Below, piece by piece: positions 23,407 to 32,534 of a stretch of 64,000 nucleotides of DNA. The notes below the pieces were generated by a model, which was not told where the DNA came from, did not search any database, and worked only from the letters and a program-made list of their open reading frames with translations. The stretch is from Brachypodium distachyon. Lineage: Eukaryota; Streptophyta; Magnoliopsida; Poales; Poaceae. The stretch covers positions 14,818,001 through 14,882,000 of the forward strand of contig NC_016133.3 in NCBI RefSeq assembly GCF_000005505.3, in the 5' to 3' direction. Position numbers and translations under genes: made by a program. Numbering within the stretch: position 1 is the first letter of the stretch; the number at the start of each line of letters is the position of its first letter.

Positions 23407-23418
23407 AGTATATATAGA
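23407..23418 (+). promoter_or_regulatory. TATA box of RGF-type gene A
   Basis: TATATATA at 23409-23416 in gatcgagtatatatagacc, conserved in the paralogue at 27449 (gatcgagtagtatatataacc), about 130 bp before the ATG. Confidence 0.7.
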
Positions 23419-23547
23419 CCGATCCGAGAGCCAGACCTGAAGAAATCCGTGGAGAAAACAAGCAAGGCACGCGAGAAAAGGGCGCCGGCGACTGGGAGGA
23501 GGGGCCGGTGGAAGTACTCTGTAACCATGCAGGGCCGGCCGGCAGCC

Positions 23548-24088
23548 ATGATCTTGGCCATGGCTTACCTCCTCCTCTTCTTCTTCTTCCTCCACTTCTC
23601 CTCCTCCACCCACGGCGCCAACCTCCCCGCCACCGCCGGCGACCCTTTGCTGTCGACGATGGCGCACCGTCGCCTTCTCCGCTCCATGATGGTAATTAAG
23701 AACACCTGACGACGAGCTTAACTATTAATCACACTTAATGGCTGTGCAGTCAATGCAATACGACATACAAATGCGGGTCAGCGTGTTCCTAATAGTATGT
23801 TTCTTCTATATGCAGCTGCAGCAGCACTCGTATGTGCCGGATGAGACGACGACGATGATCCAGCAGCTGCTGGGGGGCCCCTCTCCCCGGCCACAGCCCG
23901 GAGGCGGCGTGCCGGTGTCGCCGCTAGGGGCGGCAGCGGCCGAGCAAACACCCAAGATGGCACCGGCGCCTCTGCCGCGAGGACCGACGACGGCGGACCT
24001 GATCACCGATGATCGGCCGGGGAGGGGCGAGGTGGACATTGGCGTCGACTACACGCCGCCCAAGTCGCACCCTCCGCAACACAACTAG
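23548..24088 (+). CDS. RGF/GLV/CLEL secreted peptide hormone precursor, gene A
   Basis: Two exons: 23548-23691 and 23816-24088 (gtaatt...tatgcag intron, phase 0), 138 residues. An in-frame ATG at 23527 would add seven; I prefer 23548 because it aligns with the paralogue's start. Residues 1-30 are a signal peptide (MILAMAYLLLFFFFLHFSSS, then THG). A variable Pro/Ala-rich middle follows. The C-terminus is VDIGV-DYTPPKSHPPQHN, where the last 13 residues fit the root meristem growth factor/GOLVEN/CLE-like consensus: DY (tyrosine sulphation site), internal Pro residues and terminal PPxHN. Known family peptides are sulphated, cleaved in the secretory path and sensed by leucine-rich-repeat receptor kinases controlling root meristem and gravitropism. 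The peptide call is strong; the tissue and role of this member are unknown. Confidence 0.88.
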
Positions 24089-24719
24089 ATATAGCATATA
24101 TGCATTAATGCATGCATGGTATATACATATATATATGATGCTAGTATATATCTATCTCTAGCTAGATATCTCTCTCGGGTATATATACATAGATTATGTA
24201 CTACATAGCTGTATACATAAGAGTGCCTTGATAGGCACTTTTTAATAATATGCGGCTGTTGTGCATCAACCGATCGATGCATATGCAGAGGCGGCCGGAA
24301 GATTTCCTCCTTTTCCAAAAAAAAGGTAAAAAAGGTGTGTTCAATATCCTGTCGTCGATGTATGGATGCTCCCTTTTTTTTCTCACAAAAATGCTGAATG
24401 CCACATTGCCACTCCATGTGTGCTTGCGTAGAAAGGTTTCAAAACTAATTACATAAGCATTATGCTGAATTAGTTTGCGCTGGCTTTTGCATATTTGCAT
24501 AAAAAACAAATTCACCACGACCTCAATTTTGATGGTTTGTGTACTATGGAACTTTTTGGAGCTGGATTAATTAACTTGGGTGATGCATTGTCATTGGGCA
24601 TGGATGGAAGCAGGCCCGGGCTAGCTAGCTAGCTAGGGTTTTGAAAACTAGACACCTTGGGAATGTTGGAGAGTTGACGCCTTGACGGGCAGGCAGGGCC
24701 AGGCGCAGCCTCTGCAGCG

Positions 24720-25980
24720 AGCAGAAGTGGCACAGCGCCAACGCCGTGTTGGTCGTCTTCTTCCTCTTGAATATCGCGTCCCGGACGGCGGACGCTGACC
24801 GCCTCGTTCAGCTAGCAGCTCGCGGGCCGCCCTCAGGAACCTCACGGGTCGCCTGGGCGTCGGCAGTAGAGAAGACGGCCGCGGAGGGCGGAGCTTCTGG
24901 AGCAAGCGCTGGCTGTCCCCAAATGGAGCTTCAGAGGCGGAGAGGATCCTCCAGGCGAGGCGGGGGAGACTCTGCAGTGGCGCATCCGGTGGCGACGCCA
25001 TACGGCCGTAGCTGGGGAAGAAGAACACACGCTTGGGTCCTCTGAGCACCGTCTGCCGCACCGCTGCTCTTCTTTGGGTCCTCGATTGGATGGGGAGGGC
25101 GGTGACTTGCCGAGATGGGAGAAGGTTTTGCGACGGCGGCGGAGAAGGGAGGCTATAGCGACGGGCTTGTGATCTTCACACCCGAGAGAGAAAGCTGACT
25201 AGGAATTTCAACGTGGCACCCGACAAGTGGGTCCCATTGTCAGCTTTTCTATCAAAACGCGCGCGCTCAACCGAGAGATTAGTGGTCGAAGCAACTAGTA
25301 TCCCAAAACCGGTGGTGATTTTGCGTAATTTTCTCTTATTTGAAATCAGCTATCATAAAAGAACAAAAGATATTGCGTACTTGGAGGTTATCCTGGAATG
25401 GTATGCACGCTCAATCATGACGACAGATTTTCACGAACACAATCTAGCAACCACAAGCTGCACATAGGTGCAAACAACCATACTTTAGAAGAAGTTTCCC
25501 AAATGAACAACTAGCATAATCTGCTCCTGCTAACAAACAAGTACTACAATAGGATTCCAATCCAGCGACCAAGAAAGATTCTTGTCAATATTCGAAGCGA
25601 AAAGGGAGGGGGGGGGGGGGGGCGTGCTCAGTCATTTCAGTCCTCTCCAATCTCCATCCACCCTAACTCGCATCGGCCCCTCTGTCGCGCTCCTCCCAAC
25701 CACCCGCCACCCCGAGTAGGCGCGCGCCACCTCCTTGTTCCTCCCGACGCGCTGCCGCCCTTCCTGCGCTGCACTATCCTCGGTTTCGTCACCAATGTCG
25801 GTGCAACGGTGACATCTGGTGGTGGGGCAACGGTGACGGGCGGCGCCGGGCCCGACAGTACCACCTGCGGTACGTTGTTGCTGTTAATCGCGTGCCTGTG
25901 GCGAGGATTCGAGTAGCAGATCAGGGAGAGCCCCGATCAGGGTTCGAGGGTGAGCTAGCGCTACCGAGCTGGGTCGACGA
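24720..25980. other. Spacer between duplicated blocks, no recognised gene
   Basis: GC-rich 24680-25160 with overlapping frames on both strands but no motif; 25606-25621 is a G16 tract. It may be a foreign insertion, since it separates the two duplicated blocks. Confidence 0.4.
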
Positions 25981-25981
25981 G

Positions 25982-26222
25982 CTCATTCTCTGCTGTCCGA
26001 ATTTCTGTAGATCTCAGAGACCAAAAATTGCTTGTCTTAAATATTGGAAGTGTGCAACTTTAGAAAAGAATAGATGTAATTTGTAGTCTTTGCAACTTGT
26101 AATCATGTCCAGGCAAGCATGCAAGTTTTGTTCTGGTCTGTTAGGCTGCACTTTTTTGGTGTATTAACTTCATGCCTTCCTCTGAAATAAATAACTGCAA
26201 CTTGAGTATACGTTTCCTTCTA
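25982..26222. repeat. Orphan copy of the STMP1-like copy 2 3' flank
   Basis: Matches 12257-12500 over about 240 bp (ctcattctctgctgtccga... to ...ttcatgccttcctctgaaa) but no STMP1-like reading frame is next to it. Confidence 0.7.
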
Positions 26223-26445
26223 TTTGATTGACGAAAATTTATCTTTGTCTCACCTCATGTAGGCATGGCCTTGCAGAAGAAGCAATGTATAGTTTAAATA
26301 TAGCTATAGTTTAAACAATCGATTGACTGGTGAATTTATCGGTGTCTCACCCCGCACACCGCCACCATGGACTTGGCTGACATGAGCAATGGTGTCTTTT
26401 CAGCTCATTAGCGGCAAGCTGTTGTATTCTCGTACAAAAAAGAGT

Positions 26446-26611
26446 ATTTGATATATGCCATTGCCATTTCGAAAAATGTCACATCAATTTTCATTTTTTG
26501 AAAAAGCCATTGCAAATCTGCAGATTCTTCAAATAATACCACTACACTGAGTCAAAAGATGTCACTCCAATGGCTTCTAAATCGCCGAAATTGCAATGAC
26601 ATATATCAAAT
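26446..26611. mobile_element. Foldback MITE-like element, about 166 bp
   Basis: Inverted ends atttgatatatg(c/t)cattgc at 26446-26464 and 26593-26611. The interior (gcagattcttcaaa...gagtcaaaagatgtcac) resembles 31920-31965, so it is a small repeat family. No clear target duplication; class unknown. Confidence 0.5.
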
Positions 26612-26937
26612 CAAATTAACCAAAGAGAAAAGACCGAGCGGTAGCTTAAGATGATGGGCCCAATACATTGGGGCACTGCAAAAAGAGAAAGTAAATCTGC
26701 GCTTTCCCCTTCTTGGGCTGATCAACAGAAGCAGGTATTTGGAAAGTAGAACCCTAGATGTGCTTCCTGGGCCGAGGTGTGATTCTCAGGAAAAAAAAAA
26801 GTAGAGGAGAGGTGCTCGTGTTAGCTGGTTCGTTTCTAATTAGTCCTTTGCTTCGGGTTGAGTTAGGGAAGTAAAGTTGGTGTTTGGCAGCATCTTTGAC
26901 CTTGATTGCAAACACTCTGGCATCAAATTCCGAAGAC

Positions 26938-27038
26938 ACTTCATGCATTTTTTTTTGAAAAAGAGGATGAACCTACGGCCTCTGCATCAAAATGATGCAC
27001 ACAGCCACGATTTATTGATTTATTAGGACTCCATGCAT
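26938..27038 (-). mobile_element. 5'-truncated LINE 3' end with target duplication
   Basis: act(t/c)catgcat repeats (26938-26948, 27028-27038) flank a 79 bp insert. In reverse it reads gtgcatcattttgatgcaga...ggttcatcctc followed by an A tail, the usual 3' end of grass L1-like LINEs. The left copy of the duplication lacks it. Confidence 0.78.
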
Positions 27039-27446
27039 ATCTTGCAAAACAGTTCCACTAAACCTGCGTATATCAAGAGGGAGAAAAACTTGAGAGAATC
27101 CAATGAATAGCACACCCAACTGACCTTAATTTCCCATACTCCACGCAACAAACAAATATCCATTCTTTCGTTTCGTGCTCCTAAATTGGTCATAGAAATC
27201 AGTAGAAAAATTATAGATTTCCACTGTGGCATAACTAAACCATCCTATCTGCCAATGCCCCTATAGTCGTACCCTAAATTACGGAAACATGCATGAATCT
27301 TACGCATGTCTCATGAATTAATACACACAGACGACACAGCTAGCAATTACTCTCCCAGCCAGCCAGCCAGCTGAGTCCCTGAAGTCGCCGGCCACAGTAC
27401 TTCAAGTCCCAAAGCCCCAAACTTAACACTTCAGGATCGATCGAGT

Positions 27447-27459
27447 AGTATATATAACC
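27447..27459 (+). promoter_or_regulatory. TATA box of RGF-type gene B
   Basis: TATATATAA at 27449-27457, in the same gatcgag context as gene A. Confidence 0.65.
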
Positions 27460-27580
27460 GGATCCGAGAACCAAACCAGATATCCGTGGCCACGAGAAAG
27501 CTAATTAACATCCAAGGGCGGCCAGATAGAGAGGAGAGAAGCTATCTAGCGACCACGGATCGGCTGGCCGGCAGAAAGCC

Positions 27581-27974
27581 ATGAAGATGCTCTGGGCCTG
27601 CCTCCTCCTCTTCCTCCACCTCTCCTCCGCCGCCCACGCCGCCGCCCCTGCTCCGGCGCCGACGATGATACCCCGTCGCCTTCTTCGTTCCCCAATGCTA
27701 TAGCCAGGAAGAATTAATCAATCAACGAGCTTTTAATCAGTGCACATTATTGCAAGCGTGTGTTCTTATATGCTGATCGATGTAGTCTGTGCATTGCCTC
27801 ATGTGTGTATAGATGCAGCTGGAGCAGCACTGGTATGTGGCGGGACTGGAGAAGAATCTGCTGGCGTCCAGGATGGCGCCGGCGCGAGGCTCGACGCCGG
27901 ACCCGGTCACCGATGAGGTGGACATCGGCGTCGACTACGCGCCGCCCAAGGCGCACCCTCCGCAACACAACTAG
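27581..27974 (+). CDS. RGF/GLV/CLEL peptide precursor, gene B; splice donor apparently lost
   Basis: Paralogue of gene A. Exon 1 (27581-27697) encodes a signal peptide (MKMLWACLLLFLHLSSAAHA), then APAPAPTMIPRRLLRSPM. Exon 2 (27819-27974, acceptor gatgcag) encodes LEQHWYVAGLEK... to VDIGV-DYAPPKAHPPQHN, an intact 13-residue RGF-type peptide. If joined as in gene A the precursor would be 90 residues. However, gene A has atg|gtaatt at the donor while gene B has atg|ctatag: the GT is gone and a TAG stop follows two codons later. No other GT or GC donor keeps the frame. Either the gene is a recent pseudogene, or it uses an unusual junction, or exon 2 alone is translated from the ATG at 27813 without a signal peptide. 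Confidence 0.65.
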
Positions 27975-28071
27975 CTACACCATGCAATGCATGGTCGATG
28001 ACAGACGACAAGCTCTCCATTATATAGCTAGCTAGATTTTATCTCCAGCATATATACATAGATTACGGGTA

Positions 28072-28142
28072 CTTTCTCGGTTCCAAAATAAGTGAGATAG
28101 ATATTTATATAAATCCACGTCACTTGTTTTAGGACAGAAGAG
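28072..28142. mobile_element. Stowaway-type MITE, degenerate, 71 bp
   Basis: ctttctcggttccaaaataagtga ... cacttgttttaggacagaagag, flanked by TA on both sides. Ends are diverged from the ctccctccgt consensus. Confidence 0.5.
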
Positions 28143-28893
28143 TACTATACATAGATTTATAGATAAGAGTGTCTTTGCTGTTGGCACTCCGATAATAAAA
28201 TGCGGCCCGGGAGGCGTTACTCCCTACTTTTCAAAGAAGAAGACGAGTGTCTTTAATTCCAAATTGCTTATTGCCATTCCATGTGCTTCAGAGAAATTAC
28301 GTCTCAGAATTAAGCATTATGCTGAATTAGTTTGCGCTGGCTTTTGCTATCTGACAAGCGACTGTTTAGTTTCTTTCTCGGTAGAGCAATCAATTCAGCT
28401 TCTTTAGTTGATCTCGTTATTGTAAGACGACAGAGTGCGCGCGCCCCGAGCATATATAGAAGGTATCTAAAAAAAAAAAGTTTCTTGCCATCTGAGATAC
28501 TCCAGCCTTTTTTTTTTTCTTTTTTCTTTTTTCTTTTTTGATGATTGAAGAACAGATAAGTTTTCAGTACTACAGCCTGCGCCACTCAATAAAAAAACAA
28601 ATTCAGTACTACTCCTCAACTTCAAATTGATGGTTGTATATACTCCGTGCGTACTAGAACTTTGGAGCTGGATTAATTGGGTGATGCATGCATTGTCATT
28701 GGGGCATTTGGGCATGGATGGTGACCACTAGCTAGAATGGCCGGGGGCTAGCTCGAAAAAGAGAGTTCACAAATCCGTTGCGCTCGCAACTTGAATCTCA
28801 GCCTTTCGGTCCACCTTGAAAACTAGAAACCTTGGGAATGTTGGAGAGTTGGCAGGCAGGGCCAGGCGCAGCCTCTGCCTCCTTGACTTGACC

Positions 28894-30753
28894 CACTGCT
28901 ACAAAACAGGATATAAGTGACGGGTCACGAGTAACGGGTCTTCTCTGTCCGTCACTGATGAACCTCATCAATAACGGGCACATCACGTCCGTCACTGATG
29001 ACTCCTCATCAGTGACGGGCACAAAACAACCGTTACTGATAATCCCTCATCAATGGCGGGCGCATCACGCCCGTCACTGATGAACCGTCATTCGTGACGG
29101 TCACGTAAAACCCGTCACTAATGGCCAAATATGAAAAATTGCAAAAATCACAAAAACACACATCAGTGGTGGGCTTTACATATAGGCCCGCCACTGATGA
29201 CCCCCTGAGACCTTTGGATCATAACTAATTCATAAAAAATCAGAAAAATGTGATTCTTTTTGCTGAAGTCTTATTTTTTCTTGCTTAACATAGTGGAATA
29301 ATAATATCATATGGTCAAATTTGAAAAATGACATGTGTAGTACAATTTGTTATTTCCCATATTTGAAGTTTAGGTTTTAATCCAAATGGCTTATTAAGTA
29401 TGAATGTTTATGACTTTCAAACCAAATGATCAAAATCACAACCATTTCTATGCCTATTTTCATGATGTGTATTCATTTTTTTGCAGAGAGGTGCATATTT
29501 CCATGTCAAACAACATTGTAAAAGAGGTCAACAACTTTTTATTAATTTTTTATTGAATTTTCTAAATGCAAATATTGTTTTTTTTGTGAAGCAAGTATAT
29601 GAATATGGTTCAAGATAGCACCTATACAATTTGCACACAAATTATACCATATTTATAAACATATAGACCAATTTAGTCCTATTCAATATTTGTACATTAT
29701 GTGAAACATAAAATTATAAAAAAAAATCATGTTCCAAGCCATCAGTGGCGGGCTCTCTGTTATGACCGTCAGTGATACTATTTGGGCCAATCCATTTTGG
29801 GTCCAAGTACAGAACCCACTCCTTCATTCTATATAAAAGGATCTAATAACCCTAACCCATCCATCCTATCCTTTTCTCTCCCTCTGCGCCGCCACCCCCA
29901 CTGCATCCCTCGTTCCTCCCTCCTCCTCCCGCGAGCCTCCCTCTCTCTATCTCCTCCACCGGCGCCCGCGAGAGCCCCCGCGCCGCCCCACCGCCTCCGC
30001 GCGCGCTCGCCCCGCCGCCTCTCAGCGCAAGCTCGCCCTGCCGCCACTCCTCGCGAGCTCCCCCTGCTGCCTCTCCGCGCAAGCCCGCGTCGTCGCCCTC
30101 TGCGCGAGCTCGCCGTGGCTCCTCCTCCCCACCGTCCGCCGCCATCTACAGCGGCGCCATCGGATCCCCCAAGCCACCTCCGCTTGAGGCGAGGAGGGCG
30201 TCGCCGAGCCGTCGGTAAGTTCCCTCTCTCTCTCTTCGTTCTCTCTCTCTCAGGCTCTCTTTTCTCTCTCTCTGCAGCCGGAGGGAGGCGCCGTCGCCAA
30301 CGACGAAGAACCGCGCGCGAGGAGGAAGTTCCGGCTCCGGCCCGCCTCGACCGCGCGGATCCGGCGTTCACGGCCTCGACCAAGGAGCCGCCGCTGCCAT
30401 GGAGGGCGATGTGGCTGAATCTGGTGAGGGAGAGCTTCGGATCTTTTTTCGTTATTTTTTTGCGATTTTTACTGCTGTAATCCGTGATTTGGGGTGCTTA
30501 ATATGTGATTTGGGATTTTTTATTCGGCCACGATCAAAATATGCTGGCTTGTGGCCGGCTTTTTTTTTAAATCGCGAAATATGTATTACTGTCGTCATGG
30601 GTGTCAACCGCCACTGATGGTGGCATCATTAGTAACGGGTAGAACGACCGTTACTGATGATGCATCATCAATAAAAGGAAGTTAGTGACGGGCGGGACGC
30701 CCGTTACTGATGCACTTTTTCGACCGTTACTGATGATCTTTTCTGTAGTAGTG
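28894..30753. mobile_element. Non-autonomous CACTA element, 1860 bp, complete
   Basis: Starts CACTGCTACAAAACAG and ends CTTTTCTGTAGTAGTG, inverted with two or three mismatches, and is flanked by the 3 bp target duplication ACC (28891-28893 and 30754-30756). Both ends carry subterminal repeats of the cccgtcactgatga type (28915-29200, 30605-30735), different from those of the 16 kb element. The middle is AT-rich (29.2-29.75 kb), followed by a CT-rich and GC-rich block (29.83-30.4 kb) with a tatataaaagg motif near 29831 that could be a promoter and captured 5' gene end. No transposase is encoded. Confidence 0.88.
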
Positions 30754-30943
30754 ACCCCTTGCATGCGACATGCATATGGATGGATGACTGGCTGCATGCA
30801 TGCACGGCAAGTTACGAGGAGCTAACAAGGGATGTAAAACGGAGCGAGACGTGTGAATTTTACTAAACAGACTTTTATTGGAGCTAATTAATTACGGATA
30901 TGGTACTCTTTCTTGTAAACAAAATTGCACTTCGATCGCCTCT

Positions 30944-31407
30944 CAGCTCGGCAGGGCCGTATCTAGTAATTCGAGGCCCTGGTGCGAAATGTAAAATGAG
31001 GCCCCAAATTTATGGAAGCCCGGAAAACTCACGGACAAAGAATCATCTTGGATGTCTGCGATGTGAATTTCTCGGTTGTAGCAGAAGATGACTGGGGCAA
31101 GCCGGCAAGGTGGCGGCCGACGAAATCACAGAAAAATCAGTTAAATCAAATACTTTAATCGATAAGCCAGGACGGTTAAGACATGTTGCCGGCTGAACGT
31201 GATGGACATCTACGAGAAAAGTAGATCTTTTGCCCTTTTCATTTCCCCTTAGGAGACTTTCTTTTCTATTCAATGGGCCTAGAAATCTGCATCTATTGTT
31301 AATTTAGTAGTTAATTAGTATTAACGTTAGATTTGGGGGCCCTAATTTTTGGAGGCCCTGAACATTTGCCCACCCCCCACCTGCCACTATACGGCCCTGC
31401 AGCTCGG
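30944..31407. mobile_element. Non-autonomous hAT element, 448 bp
   Basis: Perfect 11 bp inverted ends CAGGGCCGTAT (30952-30962 and 31389-31399) flanked by a perfect 8 bp target duplication CAGCTCGG (30944-30951, 31400-31407). The 8 bp duplication and CAGGG ends define the hAT superfamily. No transposase. Confidence 0.9.
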
Positions 31408-31409
31408 CA

Positions 31410-32240
31410 CCGATCGATCGAGCTTGCGTTGTGCCGTGTGGTGCCAGGTAGGTTTCCTTCTTGAAAAAACATCGAGAGAATATATAGTTCAAATTTGTCA
31501 TGATTTTAGTTCAAATTTGAATGCAACTTACCTAGCGCCCTAAGGGTAGAAACAGAGAGAATATATATAGTAATTTTTTTTTGTAATTGGTCAAATTTGA
31601 AGAAGTTTGACTTAGAGCAATACTAGAACATCTTATAGTAGTTAGGAACAGAGTCAATACTTCATCACCCACTTAATTCAATTTTTCAAAAACAAGAAGA
31701 CACCACCATTAATACAATATGCATATAATATTATTACAAAAATTTACACCCAAATACAAGTTTGACCATGAATAGTCGCGGATGCAGATTTGAATGTAAT
31801 TGTTCATAGTCTAATTTTTGTGAACAAAGGTGTAGACTTGATTTGGATTTTAAAATCAGGACTAATTTGACATATGGCGCTGCAATTTTGTCGAATTCAA
31901 AAAAATACCAATATAATAAAGCAGATTCTTCAAAAAATGTCAATACCATGAGTTGAAAGATGCCACTGCAGTCGGACCCACCGCCAGTCGGACCACTCAA
32001 ACTCCTCGCTGGTCGGTTCCGCATTGACCAGGTAGAATCGAAGCCAAGGATCTCATCTCTATCGTCGTCTGCGCATCCAACGCTCCATGGCGCCCGTACC
32101 ATAGTCGGTTCCCTCTTCCGGCCCTTCCTCCCCTCCCCGCACTTGGTCCACATAGACCGCGGTCACCCCCACAGGACCCCACCCCATACACCGCCTCCAC
32201 GGGTCCACGCGCCCACCGGCTCACGATAGCCGACCCGGTG
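31410..32240. other. RPB1 upstream region
   Basis: AT-rich to 31.96 kb, including a fragment (about 31905-31965) related to the foldback repeat at 26.45 kb, then C-rich promoter-like sequence from 31.97 kb. No gene. Confidence 0.5.
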
Positions 32241-32249
32241 CACGATACG

Positions 32250-32262
32250 CCTATAAATAAAC
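32250..32262 (+). promoter_or_regulatory. TATA box of RPB1
   Basis: TATAAATAA at 32252-32260, about 280 bp before the ATG, followed by a CT-rich leader (ccctccctctcgccctctttc). This predicts transcription start near 32285 and a GC-rich 5'UTR of about 250 bases. Confidence 0.7.
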
Positions 32263-32534
32263 CCCTACCCCCTCCCTCTCGCCCTCTTTCTTAGACGCAC
32301 CCTCCTTCCTCCCAGATCCCCTTTCCTCTCAGGAGGCGGCGATCTGCTCGGATCGATCGATCCGGGTCGCGGTCGATTTCAGCCGCCAAAAGTGAGCGCG
32401 CTCCGAACAGTGAGCAGCCGTACGGCCGCCGAAGCTTCGCGCGGCGGCGGCGGCGCGCCCGCAGCGGTGCTGGGCAGCTGCCCGGTCCGAAACCCTAGGC
32501 GGTTGGCCGGCGGCGGCGGCGCCGAGGGGCCGGG

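Larger units (their letters stand above)
22800..24716 (+). repeat. Tandem segmental duplication, left copy
   Basis: Matches 26800-28878 in order over the whole length: promoter side (gtagaggagaggtgctcgtgt), the gene, and the 3' side (taagcattatgctgaatt..., gaccttggga-type end, ggcagggccaggcgcagcc). Differences are indels from later insertions. Confidence 0.85.
26800..28878 (+). repeat. Tandem segmental duplication, right copy
   Basis: Collinear with 22800-24716 (see that entry). It has gained a LINE tail at 26949-27027 and is bordered on its right, within about 15 bp, by the CACTA insertion at 28894. Confidence 0.85.

Noticed and set aside
24648..25061. 137-codon minus-strand frame
   Set aside because: GC-rich sequence with competing frames; no motif or splice context.
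29782..30480. 232-codon Pro/Arg/Ser-rich frame
   Set aside because: Lies inside the CACTA element, is explained by CT- and GC-rich composition with overlapping frames on both strands, and has no domain.
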